This document shows positions 14,829 to 28,114 of a stretch of DNA of 64,000 nt, piece after piece. Within the stretch, counting starts at the first letter, position 1. Each line of letters begins with the position of its first letter. Origin of the DNA: Ctenosaura bakeri (taxonomy: Eukaryota; Chordata; Lepidosauria; Squamata; Iguanidae); contig CAOLHI010000351.1 of the NCBI GenBank assembly GCA_948474755.1, forward strand, positions 434,001 to 498,000. The letters run 5' to 3'. Both the position numbers and the translations under genes were made by a program. The notes beneath the pieces are model-generated. The model did not search any database, was not told the origin of the DNA, and saw only the letters and a program-made list of their open reading frames with translations.

Positions 14829-16280
14829 TCACACTTTGCTAGCATAAATATCATTTTATGACTAGTTGCACTTTTTCACAAGTTGCGTACATGTCAACTG
14901 TAGTGCTGTCAATTGTTACCCAAGCATAGAGAGACAACTCTCTTTCTTTTGATCTGGTGGGTGAGGTTAAATTAACCAATGGGAGAGCTCTAGGTCATAA
15001 TACCATTTATACAATTGTTTGCACAACTGTGGTATCCATCGTAACTATAATGGCATACATTTACACCATATTAAACGTATACAGGATCAATGTTCTGCAG
15101 TCATGCTTATATAGTACCTTTCTTAGATTGTAGGGGACATAGGTGAGCATGAAGAAAAGCCATCTGTTCTAGCAGTCTATCTAAGCCCAGCTACTTAGAT
15201 ATAACAGATAGTTTATTTGCTGTTTGACCCTATCATCAATTTGACACTTCTCATGCTGGTTCTGAACGCAGATCTTCTCTTTTGGGTTATTGTGGCTAAG
15301 AACTATCGTTCTTGTGATGTTTTTAAAAATCTAAATCTAAATCTAAAAGTCTGCAGGATTTCTAGTGGGATCCTTACAGCGATCAGACTTTTATTTCCTT
15401 CTGTGCCATCATATCCCCCTTGCAAACAGTACCCCATTATACATGAAAACATTCTATTTTTATTTAGGTACATTATAAAAGCAGAGAAAGAGGTAGTGAC
15501 ACTCCTGCCTGGGAGCGAAAATGTTGAAGTTCTACACTTAAATATAGACCAGAATCTTGTATCAGATCTACAGATGTGTAATCACTGTCATGAATTGCAT
15601 ACAAGATTTACAGAATGGGGTTTACAGATGCATAAGCACTGTAGTTATAGTGCTAGGCAGTGAATCCAGGTCTTACCCTTCCCCAATCCCCACTTATTGG
15701 GAAGCAGCTGCTGAGATGGACAGGGATCTGCTCCTTTTTTGCTCAGGAAGCCTCTGGATGCTGTTTCCACTCCCTCTTGTGAGAAATCTCAGTGTCACAG
15801 GCAGAAACAAGATCTCTGTCACAAAGCCCCCTCATTCCAGGGAACGCTTGCACATGGAGTGGATGGAACCATCATCTAGCAGCTCCTGATTGACAGGGGA
15901 ACAGACACCCATCAGTCACAGTGGTTGCTGCCTAGGAAGTGGAGATTAGGGACTTTCCCAGTGCCTACATAGCCCCTAAACTAGGGGTGACATAGGGATC
16001 ATGAATATGAAACAATCATGGATACATAACTCTTGATTATGCATTTGTAACTGCATAGAGGATTCTGGTCTTAATTCATAATGACAAGCTGACTGTTATT
16101 GAACATGCTTTTTCCAGGCAGAACCCTTAAGACATCAAGGTTGCAGCCTACGTAGGATTGCTATGGGAGCTGCAGATTACAAGGTTAATATACATTCTGT
16201 TTTTCATCATTAGCAATCCTCTGTAACACTGCATTCTTTGAACAGGCATCATTTATCAAAATGGTGTTTCTTTTACCATA
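14829..16280. other. Intron 2 unique sequence
   Basis: An open frame of 148 codons at 15217-15663 has no recognisable motif and is not convincing. No exon or repeat was recognised. Confidence 0.35.
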
Positions 16281-16810
16281 CAGTGGCTCCTCGAGTTTTG
16301 TGAAGGTTCGGGACACAGAATCCTCACAAAAGTTAAAAAAAAAAAAAGCAAATAACTCCCTCCCCCGCCGCCCATATGAGCGCTTCCCCTCATTTTCCCT
16401 TCCAGGGCTCCCTCCCCATTCGCTTGCATTTTGCCTGTGTGCACTGCTGTCCTTCCAAGCAATAGGTGAGTGAATGGGAGGGATAGCCACATGCCCAGAG
16501 AAGGCACATGTGCACACCCCCATTCACTTGCATTTTGTCTGGGCGTGCTGCTTCAAGTGAATGGGAAGAAGCAGCCAGGCACATTGCCTTCAAGGAAATG
16601 GGAGAGGGCAGTGACACAACCGGAGAAGGCACAAATGTGGGACTGCCCCCTGCCATTCACTTGCCTTTCACCCAGGTCCGTGGAAGGAAGACACATGTGC
16701 CTGGGCAAAAGGCAGGGGAATGGAAGGGGGAGAATGGAGGGAGGCAAATGGGCACCTCACAAATAATCAGGTTCACAAAGGTCAAACCCATGAATGTGGA
16801 CAGAGGACTG
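16281..16810. mobile_element. Tigger/pogo-like element, TA target
   Basis: It begins CAGTGGCTCCTCGAG and ends 'ccatgaatgtggacagaggactg', with TA immediately outside both ends (16279-16280 and 16811-16812). The subterminal 'caaaagtt' and 'ttcacaaaggt' motifs resemble those of the elements at 19527 and 32821. Inside are imperfect direct repeats of 'ccattcacttgcattttg' type at about 16416, 16521 and 16657. No transposase is present. Confidence 0.6.
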
Positions 16811-17325
16811 TATTCTTTTCTGCCTGCTACCATTAGAGGGTGCATACATGGCATTATTCTAGATGCCCCCTTGAGTCTTTAAACACTGCACTATGTTTCA
16901 ATAAAGGTGTGCATCTGTGTGTGAAGACAAAGGGAAATATTTATACTTTAGCCATAAATCTTTTCAAGGTATCAAATAAAACAAAGGGTAAGGTTTTTTT
17001 TAAAATAAATCATTTCATTCATACAACACATTTGGTTAAAATAAGTGAAAGGGTCTGGAGATCTGTGCTGTACAGGTTTGTGTAAGAGAGATACATTCTG
17101 CCACTGAGATATACTCATTCCACAAACCTGATTCTTTTTCAGAAAATCAAGACAACCATTCACACTACACTATGGTAAGGCTGATACTAAAGAGGAGGGC
17201 AGACATTGCCAAACAAAATGTTTTATTTACTGATGTTAATTTGTATTGATTTATTTTATTTATTCAGAAGTTTATAGGTTAGACTTCTGATAAATGGCCA
17301 CCACTTACAGTGGCATGCAACAATC

Positions 17326-17425
17326 ATAAAATCATAGAATCATAGATCTAGAAGAGACAGCAAAGGCAATCTGGTACAAATCCCTGTCATTCAGGAATTC
17401 CCCTGCTATGCAGGAAAGTTCCACA
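17326..17425 (-). repeat. CR1 LINE 3' end
   Basis: The motif 'aaaatcatagaatcatagatctagaagagac' is the reverse of the CR1 3' terminus, whose tail repeats an ATTCTATG-like octamer. The body continues 'ggcaatctggtacaaatccc'. The 3'-most part only is kept. Confidence 0.65.
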
Positions 17426-17469
17426 ATCCAGAACAAGATGATATTAAAAAAAAAACCAATAAAGAAATA

Positions 17470-17643
17470 GGCCATTTCTGCACTTGACTATTATAGCGTT
17501 ATTATTCCACTTTCAACATCCTATGGAAACGTGGGGTTTGCAGTTTAGCCTTTGAGGCCCCTTCCTAAACTGCAAACCCCAGGATTCCATAGGATGTTGA
17601 AAGTGGAATAATAGCACTATAACAGTCTAGTGCGGAAATGGCC
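17470..17643. mobile_element. Foldback (palindromic) MITE, copy A
   Basis: The whole element is two inverted arms of about 80 bp: GGCCATTTCTGCACTTGAC at left and GGCCATTTCCGCACTAGAC on the minus strand at right. The arms carry 'ttattccactttcaacatcctatgg', then 'ggggtttgcagttta' towards the centre. It lies in FRK intron 2. The flanking triplets (ata, aca) do not match exactly. Confidence 0.8.
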
Positions 17644-19316
<1,673 letters not shown>

Positions 19317-19423
19317 GGCCATTTCTGCATTTCAGCCGGCCCCTCCCGAAACTGCAAACCCCAGGATTCCATAGGATGTTGAAAGTGGAATCATAGCACT
19401 ATAACAGTCTAGTGCGGAAATGG
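19317..19423. mobile_element. Foldback MITE, left arm mostly deleted
   Basis: The left end GGCCATTTCTGCATTTCAG jumps directly to the centre ('ccggcccctcccgaaactgcaaacccc'). The right arm is complete to CTAGTGCGGAAATGG. About 70 bases of left arm are missing compared with the copy at 61498. The centre sequence matches the 61498 copy. Confidence 0.7.
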
Positions 19424-19526
19424 TGCAAGATGTAAAGTGAAGAAATTCAGCTACTTTATTATGGAACATGAGGTATAAAATCTCTGAAGCATTTGTCACA
19501 ATCTTAGGCAGGAACAAAAAACAGTA

Positions 19527-20325
19527 CAGTCAGCCCTCCATATCACTAGGGTTAGGGATGCAGGACCCCAAAAGTGGAAAAACCATAAATATCAAAATAT
19601 TGCATGTATCTGTGGGAGGGGAGCCAAGACATGGGCCCTTTTCACATGCTTTTCTTTTTTCCGCGAGCGCCCCTTGAGTGTCGCGTGAGTGGGAGCGTTG
19701 CTCCGTATGACGCACTCCCACTCACGCGACGCTCAGTCAGCAAGACAGCTCGGTAGCGCTTCCTTCCCCCAGCGCAGCCTACAGCTCCCAGACTGCAGAA
19801 GGAAGGAAGGAAGGAAGGGGCGAGGCGCTAGTGTGACGACTGCGCTACAAGGAAGCTGATGCGGGAGGCAAAAAGGGTTGTCGCGAGCAGCTCATGCAAG
19901 TGGCTGCTTGTGTGAGTGCCACTCCCCACCGCCGCGACAAGATATGGTGCGAAAAGGGCCATGGTGGGGAGAGAAGAAACCCAGGGTTCAAACCAGGGAA
20001 AGGAGAGGGAAGGGGGTGGGTTGGCATAATGGGCCTATACTTCCTCTCTCTCTCACCCATCTCCTTCTTTGGGTGTGGGGGGCATCGGAAGAGGGTTTAT
20101 CGTTCTGAGAAACTGGGTTGCAAGCCATCCTTAGCTGGCCACGCAGCAGCTGGTGGAGGAGGATGAAGACCAGAGGCAGGTTTTTAAAGGGCTTTGTGGC
20201 CTGACCAGCACTGTTGAGGGAGAAGATTCCCCTGGAAAAGAAGCACCTGAAGCGGAAGGGGCAGGGGTTAGAGAAATTCACAAATAAATCTGTGACTGTC
20301 AAACCTGCAAATGTGGAGGGTCAGC
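19527..20325. mobile_element. Tigger/pogo-like element with a nested MITE, TA target
   Basis: It begins CAGTCAGCCCTCCATATC and ends 'aaacctgcaaatgtggagggtcagc', with TA on both sides (19525-19526 and 20326-20327). Its body outside 19634-19963 is homologous to the element at 32821-33305 (shared 'ccttagctggcca', 'gtttttaaagggct', 'agagaaattcacaaata'). The comparison gives an empty-site reference for the nested insertion. Confidence 0.65.
19634..19960 (+). mobile_element. CpG-rich Harbinger-like MITE, TSD ATG
   Basis: The ends are GGCCCTTTTCACATGC and, on the minus strand, GGCCCTTTTCGCACC. ATG lies outside both ends (19631-19633 and 19961-19963). The internal stem GAGTGTCGCGTGAGTGGGAG pairs with CTCCCACTCACGCGACGCTC at 19 of 20 positions (about 19675-19734). 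A short (GGAA)n run lies near 19797-19815. It interrupts the Tigger-like element at 19527-20325. Confidence 0.75.
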
Positions 20326-20327
20326 TA

Positions 20328-21159
20328 TAATACCTAACAAATCAGTTTTCTATTCTGTCTTGAAATGTCAAAATTGCTGTCTCAGGCAGTAACCTCATTC
20401 TACCTAATGGCAGAACTGGTCCTGAAACAGGTAACCTTACACGAAAAAATAATTTTTCAAAAAAGCACAAAATACAAAACAAAACTAATTTTTGTTTTGG
20501 CATATTCACCTTTGCTTGCCTACATACACCATTATACAGACCTTGGCATTTTCTTCTTTCATACATACATGGACACATTTTTGGCAAGGTTGAAAGGTTC
20601 ATGCAGTTTTACCCTATTTTTAGAACACAATGTTGGAAAAACATCTGTGAGTTCTCATTCTATTCTCTCTTTGTCCCTCTCTCAAACACTGACTGTTTCA
20701 ATTGTTGGTACATCTCGTTCTTACACTGCCTATTTTGAGATGCAGTGAACCTAAGAGGTAAAAGAAGCAAGTAGCACACAATGAGAGAGATCAGATGGAC
20801 TTCAAATTTGTCTGCCTCTTTTTCTTGACCAGCAGACAGCTCTCAAATCAATGGCTGCCAGGTGGGCTCTAGTGGCACAGCAACAAAAGATTGCAATGAT
20901 AGCAACGTTTTCCTCTCCTGCCATGGGTCTTTAAACTGCTTGTTCCACTTTAAAAGAATAGGATTCTCTCAGAGAGGCTGCCAAGTTTTGGTTAAGCCAG
21001 ATTTCAGTACTAAAATAAGAACAAAAACTTACTGGAAAGCTTTGGCAGTTAATTCAGCTTTCATAATGCCTCCATGCAGCTGCTATATGTTGTTTTAAAT
21101 TATTATTTCTGCTTCTTAAGTAGCAATAACAATAAAAGCAAAAGGAATGTAATGTAATA
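20328..21159. other. FRK intron 1 unique sequence
   Basis: Nothing recognised. Confidence 0.35.
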
Positions 21160-21440
21160 ATGATAATGTTAAATTTTTCATCCTGCCCTTCCTCATGAGA
21201 TCTCAGGGTGGTTAATAAGAAATAAATAAATGTTGTTTTTCTTGTTTCCGCTGAGATTCTTGCTTCCTTCCTCAAAGGACCTCAGCTACAAGGTTTTCAC
21301 CCCTTCTTTTTTCCTTTCTATCTAAGGGTTGCAACTAGCTCAAGGTCATTTAATAAGATTCATGCTTGGAAATTTGGATCTGTTACCTCCCTGGTTCTGA
21401 TCCAGCTCCCTAATTACTATACTGCACTGGCTCCAAGCTT
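21160..21440 (-). repeat. Possible MIR-like SINE, reversed
   Basis: The block 'cctcatgagatctcagggtgg' is followed by 'gcaactagctcaaggtcattt', 'ctggttctgatccagctccctaa' and 'ctatactgcactggctcc'. The order resembles a CORE/MIR-type SINE read backwards. It is diverged, so the assignment is tentative. Confidence 0.35.
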
Positions 21441-23038
21441 CACTGCACATGTAAGGAGATCTTCTGGGTCTTTTGTGGATTAGTATCATTAAAGCCAGAT
21501 TTTGGAAGCAGTATTAGAAAATCAGCAAAAACCCTTATAGAAGTTCAATTCTGTCATTTAATTAGAAGTTAACACCCTGTCCTAGAAGTTGCAAATTCCA
21601 TATTTTGGGGTACAAGTCTTTTACAAGAAATTATCAAGGACGCACTTCATACAGGTCTATACGTCAGTATATATTACCAAATGTGGATTCATAACAAATA
21701 AACCTCAGTGCTGAACAATCAGGTGGAAGGAATGGAACTTGCAGGATACTGACATGAATAGGGATCTGGAAAATTCAAAAAACTATGAAGAACTGAAAGA
21801 TCTTCTACCACATATGCCAAGAGATAAGTGCACATCTGCTATACTGGCACAGTATTTTGTTTTAAATTGGGCTAAGCAACTGTGGAAAGCTAGGAGAGCA
21901 CATTAGCCCCCCAGGAGACCATAGGGGGCTGAACTCCCTACAATACACCATTCCCCAAAAAGTGGAAGCCACATCCTGTTCCCCTGCCTTTTGTTGTTGT
22001 TGTTGTTTAAGTCTCTCCCGGGCCTAAAACGGCCTGGAAAGGCAGAAATGTGGAGAAAAACCCACATACTCTTTAGAAGGCCTGGGGGGGGGCAAAAAAA
22101 ATAACAGTAAAAAAAAAAATGATACTGGCGCACCACAAAAATGACCCAAGGGGATTGCACCCCCCTCCCAATTCAAAAGCCACATACACATGCATACCCA
22201 CTTTCTCTTCTGAAAATTAAAACTGAATTACTTTGGAACTGGATAGTGCTGCACTGGAAACTAGCTTTTACAAGCTATTAGTTTATCACAAGCAAGCTAC
22301 ACAAGACTGGCACAAGACATTTTTCTGCCTAAAGGTGAGCAGCAAATGGTGTTTTCCCCTGCCCCCAAGTAAAGATGCATACTAGCCTGCCCAGTTATTT
22401 TGGTACCTGAAGTAGACAATCTCATGCACATCTACCCCTATACCTAATGGTAGCAATAAAACAATAATAAGTTAAATTAAACGGAGTTTTCTTCCCTTTT
22501 CAAGGTACATAAAACCTGCTGCCTGGTGTGGTTGTGTCACTCTTCCTAATGGCCCAGCCATTTTGTAATCCAGAAATCCTACAATCCCATGAAAGCACAA
22601 CTAAATCTCACTGAACTCTTGTTGGATTTTGTTCAATCTGCTCTATCCTATGGTCTACAAGGGGCTAGAACAACAGAGCCATAAAAACAAGGTGCTATTC
22701 TGGTATGTAGATAATGAAGGTCAGAATGATCACATGATAAATTGTGAGAATTACTTGCAAATATGTCAGAGCTGCATAAAAAAAGCATCAGGAAGTCTGA
22801 ATCTAAACAAGATTTCAAAGTTAAGCTGCTGAAACAACAATGATTTATTTCTTTTATCAAGTGCTGGATTGTGAGTACATTGGCTAGGTTGAGGAATGAG
22901 GAAACAGAAATAGGCTAAGTAAAGCTGGAGTAGTCCTGACTTTTGAGTTAAGTGTATATTCATCCTTTTGAACAAACAGGAAATGCTTCACTTGATGCCT
23001 CCACAGAGCTTTCAGCCTCCCACCTTCCAGGTCTTTAT
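21441..23038. other. FRK intron 1 sequence
   Basis: No gene is visible. A (GTT)n run at about 21991-22007 and a run of A near 22098-22120 lie in a stretch (21905-22170) that looks repetitive, but its family could not be named. Confidence 0.3.
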
Positions 23039-23180
23039 GGCCACTTCCGCACTAGACTGTTATAGTGCTATTTCACCTTCAACATCCTATGGAATCCTGG
23101 GGTTTGCAGTTTAGGGAGCAGCCGGCCTGTCTCTAAGGCCGGCCCCTCCCTAAACTATAACAGTCCAGTGTGGAAATGGC
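23039..23180. mobile_element. Foldback MITE, right arm internally deleted
   Basis: The left arm is complete: GGCCACTTCCGCACTAGACTG through 'cctggggtttgcagtttaggg'. The centre has 'ggccggcccctccctaaact', which then jumps to 'ataacagtccagtgtggaaatggc'. About 55 bases of the right arm are lost. Confidence 0.7.
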
Positions 23181-23864
23181 GTGTGATTCACAGATCCAAC
23201 TTGTTCTGACATATACAGAACTATAATCTACAAAAGGCCTTATTCCTCATTTACTTTCTATCCATGCAGCTTTTGATTCTCATGCCCTCAGTACTTTTAA
23301 TGCTTCTCCTTCCATCCTGTGCGCTTTTACTTCTTGTCATTTATCCTTTCCTCTGCACACATCTTTTTGTTCCATAAGAGGCTAATGTAGCCTATCCCAT
23401 CTACCAAATCCAAGGATAATTCAGTGTTGGAAGGAGAGTTGGGATCCTGACAACACGGCTGCCTTCCAAGCACACATGAAAGAACAGAAAAATGCAGGAC
23501 GAAAATAATACCACATACAAGGCTAATATATATAGATAATGTGTGCAAAAATGTACTAACTGTTGTGCATATTACAAGCAGTATGATTCCAATCCTTAGT
23601 CTAGTGCCTTCAAACATGCATCTGATTTTGATAGAATGTAACTCTCCAAATAATTCAGAAGTTGATTAGAACTACTAACCCAGATGCTGTAAGCTTTTAC
23701 CATTAACTGGGACTTGATTCTGAAACATAACCAAAGCTACAGGGTGAGTTTATCAGAATATGATCCCAAAGCTGAAGGCAGTAAGCAACCAGTCAAAATC
23801 AGATGAGAAACTGTGCCCTAAATACCATTTTGTTCCTTCCCTATTCATGACCTTTCTATATATC
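23181..23864. other. FRK intron 1 unique sequence
   Basis: Nothing recognised. Confidence 0.3.
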
Positions 23865-24055
23865 AGCACGATGCATGGATATGTGAAGGGAGGGGTAGGA
23901 GGGGGCGGAGCTACAGCACAAAGAGCGTGGACACTGTGCACGGGGCATTGCTGCGGTGCATGGGGGTGTGGTCAAGGTATACAGGGGTGTGGCTATGGGC
24001 TGGGCCACCCAGAAACATTGCTGCTGGGGGCAAATCTCCCTCCCCTACGTGACTG
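23865..24055 (+). mobile_element. hAT-like MITE
   Basis: The body ('gggggcggagctacagc', 'gggtgtggctatggg', 'aaacattgctgctggggg') is the reverse complement, with divergence, of the element at 25919-26101. It ends CCCTACGTGACTGG, matching that copy's CCCTACGCGACC end. The left end is shortened. Confidence 0.5.
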
Positions 24056-24310
24056 GTCAGACTGATACTCTCCCTACTATCTTTCTGCAATGAAGTAAAG
24101 ACATTTTTATTCAGACAGGCATTTGATGTGTGATTATATGTGCCCTGCCTGGTAGAATGTGCTGGATATTGTTTTGCTGATCAGTGGTTGAGTTTTTAAT
24201 TATGTATTTTAACATTGATTTAATTTTGTTTGATTGTATAATTATGTTTTAACTTTTGCCTTCTGTGGGTTTTAACTATTTTTTTAATTGTTGTGAGCAC
24301 CTTTCAGTCC
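24056..24310 (+). repeat. L2/CR1-like LINE 3' end
   Basis: 'ctctccctactatctttctgcaatgaagtaaagacatttttattcagacaggcatttgatg' matches the end of the LINE at 545-610, followed by the same AT-rich tail. Only the last ~250 bp are present, a typical 5' truncation. A GAA-rich tract follows at 24335-24360. Confidence 0.55.
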
Positions 24311-25909
24311 CAACCTCAGAAAAAAGAGAAGTAACAAGAAGAAGAAGAAGGAGAAGAAGAAATATCTCTGATTAAAGGGATCAGCTACCTGTCACCCAGA
24401 TTACTAGTACAATTCAGTCCCCACTCACCCACAATAACAACATCAATCTATTTATTTATATTCCATCTTTTCCCCAGCCCTGGGACTCAAGATGGAATAC
24501 AAAAATTGAGAAGTATGGGTGAAAGATCACATCATGGAAACATGCCAAAGTTGAAATATAATCAAGCTGTCAATAGAATAACAGCCAGCTCCATTAAGAA
24601 GCAACAAAATAGCATATTATTAAAAGCCTTCCCCCCCCCCTTTTTTTTTAAAAAAAATCAGTTTCTAAAGACCTGTTAAAGAGAAAACAAAAAAACAATC
24701 TGAAACTGGATGTGCCAGTCCAGCCTTCTTTGAAAGGGAGTTCATATTAATTGACTCCCTGAACTGAGTTCAAAAGTCCAGGGTCAAAAAAAAGGGGGAA
24801 GAAAGGCACTACCTGGCTTTGGTATTTGAGGAAAGATCTCAACTATTTTCCCCAATCTAGATTTGATGGTTCCTCTATTTCTGGAAGCATCCATAATTAA
24901 AGTGATGAGGAAAGCTTTCTAATTTGAAGAATTTGCTGGGAAATCATGGTAATCCTTCCCTTTTTTCTTATCTAATGCTATTATTCTTGTCTAGAGACTT
25001 TAGCAAGTACCGTAAGTTATTATCTCTGCTCGTAACTAATTTACACCCATTTATTTGTGGACTTTGTTCCTCTACTTCGTCATCACTGATAACAAATATG
25101 AACCTTAGGAAGCAGTGTTTTGCTGGGTTTAAGCAGTGGATGGGAAGGCACACGCATAAAAATCAGGCAATGCCATTTGTAATTCCAGAAAATACAATGA
25201 AATCCCTTCCATTTAGCATTATCAAAGGAAAGGAAAGAGCCAAGAGTAAAGACTCATTAAAGGGACAATTCACTTTAAAGCACACAAACAGGTCACATGT
25301 TCTGTTTTGATCACTTAATCCTAATAATCAAAAGCAATTTCAGAATCTGCAAAAAAGTGGCACTTCAGGTGTTCAGAGACAGCTCTCTCGGTCTGCATAA
25401 CTTAGCATTCTTTGAACACAATGTACTTGATATCTAAGGTTATAAATCATGCTTGTTGATCCAGTTCATGCCCCTAAAAAGTTTCTGTGCATCCAAAACA
25501 AGGAATCTAAATATTATTAATCTCTACCATCCACATCTCAATAAAAGAGTTATTTTGGTCGCAAAGGAGATGAAGAAGGGAAATAAAAGGTGAAAAGAGA
25601 AACAATGCATACATAGCTAGCATGTGTGCATGCACACACACACACACATCAATCTGTGGTCCTACAGAGAAGGAAGGAGGTTGTAGTGAGCTGGAAAAGT
25701 GTGCTGGAATTCCTCAGCACTCATCCTGGTCTGTGCCACAGTCTGGAACCTAACACACACAATAGGAGGTCTTATGATGGCCATTAATCACAGGCATTCT
25801 GAAATGTCAGAGGCTCACAAACTTGAGAAGATGTGAAAATTGAGGGCAGCGACTCACTCTTTCTGGCCAAGTTAGTAATATAACTCATGCATCTCCTATT
25901 TTCTTCTCA
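24311..25909. other. FRK intron 1 sequence, partly LINE-tail derived
   Basis: The block 'atctatttatttatattccatcttttccccagccctgggactcaag' at 24445-24490 looks like a reversed L2-type LINE tail. A 128-codon open frame at 24924-25310 has no recognisable motif. An (AC)n run lies at about 25630-25650. No exon was seen. Confidence 0.35.
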
Positions 25910-25918
25910 GGTTGCTCT

Positions 25919-26101
25919 GGTCGCGTAGGGACAGAGGGTGATGAAGGTGGTTCAGTCCCGGCGGCAATGTTTTTGGCTCATGGCCACACCCTTGCATGTT
26001 ACAGCCACACATACACACACACACACAGCAGTCATGCCCCCACATGCCATAGCTACGCCCCCTCCCACCCCCCTTCCATGCACTCCAAGCTCTGCCACTG
26101 G
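25919..26101 (-). mobile_element. hAT-like MITE with 8-9 bp target duplication
   Basis: The sequence GGTTGCTCT lies on both sides (25910-25918 and 26101-26109), giving an 8-bp duplication once one shared G is assigned to an end. The right end on the minus strand is CAGTGGCAGAGCTTGG and the left end is TGGTCGCGTAGGG. Body motifs match the inverted copy at 23865-24055. An (AC)n run sits at about 26013-26026. Confidence 0.65.
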
Positions 26102-26522
26102 GTTGCTCTAATCACATCCTGGTGATCTTACTGAAGGCCAAGAAGGATTTTTTTTCGTCAACCAATGCTAAACACTGAGAAAAGCAGCGTCTTCAATACT
26201 TCACCCTGCCTTTTCCATAACATTTCAATAGTCTCTGGCATATGAATGCTGTCATGTACTAATGTGCAGAAGCAAGACCAAATAAAGCTGGTTTTATCTT
26301 CAGATGTGATCACACTCTGAACAGGATATGTTCCTGGAGAAAAATATGACCTTTACTGTACTTCAGGCAGTGTTGGTAGGATTAGACCTCACAGACTGTA
26401 AAGCAATTTCACACCATTTAAAAGGATTTCCTTTTTGGCAACTGCTATTATGCTCTCAGCCTAAAATTACTATAACAGTTGTTATACCTGTACCATAATT
26501 TATCCAGTTAAATATCCTAAAG

Positions 26523-26690
26523 GCTCAAGAACTTATCTGATTTTGGAAGCTAAGCAGGGTCAAGATTTGTTAGTATTTGGAAAGGAGGCCCTCACAGAAG
26601 ATTAGGTACTGTAGGCATTGAGAAACCACCGCTGAGTATTCCTTTCCTGAGTAAATTTGACAGGTGACTTGAAGGCACATATGTTTTAAT
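26523..26690 (+). repeat. 5S-rRNA-derived SINE (5S-Sauria type)
   Basis: The head 'atctgattttggaagctaagcagggtcaag...gttagtatttggaaaggag...' matches 5S rRNA internal promoter sequence (consensus GGAAGCTAAGCAGGGTC). 'aggtactgtaggca' matches the 5S 3' end. The tail 'gacaggtgacttgaaggcacatatg' is the Bov-B-like tail shared with the tRNA SINEs here. It is diverged from 5S rRNA, so not a functional rRNA gene. Confidence 0.7.
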
Positions 26691-26763
26691 GAACTGTATA
26701 CTATAATTTAAACTGCTTCTCTGTCACTCTGTTGAGCTATACAAGTCAATATAGTTGATCCCA

Positions 26764-28114
26764 CAAGATGTCAGAATGCTGGCATTGGAGGGAGCAGATC
26801 TGAGGATGGGCTGGCATGCCTATATGTTCTATGATAAAGCAAAAATAGATAAAGATTTCACAAATCATTACATCAGGAAATCGCTTTTGAAAGTTTGGGA
26901 AAATTACAAGTCTAGAAACATTAGGCAGCTGCCCACCTGGGTCTCCCCTTAAGAAGCTTTCTTTGCTAGATGGACTGAATCTGAAAAATGGCTTCAATAT
27001 GATGACATAATTGAGAGGACAGAATTGAATAGTATTCAGCTTAAATCAAGAGACAAGTTGGAGCAAGAAGGAACAGTTCTAAATTGGTTTTCTTATAGGC
27101 ACTTAACTGAAAGGTTTCAGATGGATTTAAAGACATATGGAATTGACATAAAGGAGAAAGTTGGAGTGATAAAATGACTTTTTGAAAACCCTCCTCATTT
27201 ATTAGCCCAAATCACTCAGGAAATATTGCATCAGGAGAAGTATGAAGAAACTGTTAAAGCAGAAATGATCTTGTGGGCAGAGAATATTTGTCATACAATC
27301 CAACTGGACTCTTGGGAGCAGAGTTGGAAAAAGACAAACAAATTTACGGTTGCCCAGAATTTAAAAGAGAACTATTTTAAAATGTTTTATAGATGGTATT
27401 TGACACCAGATAAATTACAAAAGATTTACAATTCAGGTACTGGGCTTTGTTGGAAATGTTTAAAAGAGGTGGGTACGATATATCATATGTGGTGGACATG
27501 TCCAAAGGTTAAGAAATATTGGACTGAGATACATAACAGGATTTGTGAAACAATGAAGCTACAATTTCCTATGATTCCTGAATTGTATTTGTTAAATATG
27601 ACAGACTCAGTAGATGGCATGAATATAAAGAAATACTGGAGAATATTATTATATATGATAACAACTGCACGTATTGAATACACTAAGGTATGGAAAACAC
27701 AGCAAATACCTACAATAGAACAATGGTGGGGAACCTTTATTGAAAATAAAAACGCTGACATAGTCTCTCAAAGACTGAAAGGGAAATCAGATGATGAAAT
27801 TCAGAAAGAATGGCAAATCGTAGGTGATTGCTGGGTGACCTTTGACAGAAGTCTATAATTCATGGTAATATATAGAAAAATTTCATTGTGATGATTATGG
27901 TAGATATCATGAAGCAGGAATATGGAAAATGGAAATGCTATGTACCAACGTGTAAAATAGCTGAAAAATGCAGTACAAAGATATAACAATGTTAAGAGAT
28001 ACTGGAAATGAAATCTAGATCAGTTTGGAAGATTCAAGAAATAATTCATGTGAAATAGCAATAATAAATGTTTGTTTTAATTGTGAAACTTCAATAAAAT
28101 GATATTAAAAAAAT
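26764..28114 (+). mobile_element. 5'-truncated L1 with 15-bp target duplication
   Basis: The 15-mer ATATAGTTGATCCCA occurs at 26749-26763 and again at 28115-28129, immediately after an A-rich tail (gatattaaaaaaat). The insert encodes the C-terminal part of L1 ORF2 on the plus strand. It is 5'-truncated as usual for L1. Stop codons at about 26950 and 27175 break the frame, so it is inactive. The perfect duplication suggests a fairly recent insertion into FRK intron 1. Confidence 0.9.
27226..27858 (+). pseudogene. L1 ORF2 C-terminal open frame (remnant)
   Basis: The 210-codon open stretch carries the L1 ORF2 C-terminal zinc-knuckle-like motif C-x2-C-x8-H-x4-C (CWKC...HMWWTC), then PKVKKYW and 'KKYWRILLYMITTARIEY'. 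The related copy at 51798-52340 on the minus strand has the same residues and spacing. The frame also continues upstream but is broken by two stops. It is the tail of a LINE polyprotein and not a host gene. Confidence 0.85.

Noticed and set aside
15217..15663. 148-codon open frame on the plus strand in FRK intron 2
   Set aside because: No recognisable domain, no codon bias and no conserved motif; length is compatible with chance in AT-rich DNA.
17470..17643. Exact target-site duplication for the foldback MITEs
   Set aside because: Flanking triplets at 17470, 32418, 50833 and 61498 match at no more than two of three positions, so no duplication is claimed for those copies.
24924..25310. 128-codon open frame on the plus strand in FRK intron 1
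   Set aside because: The composition is unremarkable and no family was recognised, so it was not called as a gene.
26523..26690. Functional 5S rRNA gene
   Set aside because: The 5S-like sequence is diverged and followed by a SINE tail, so it is a retroposon.
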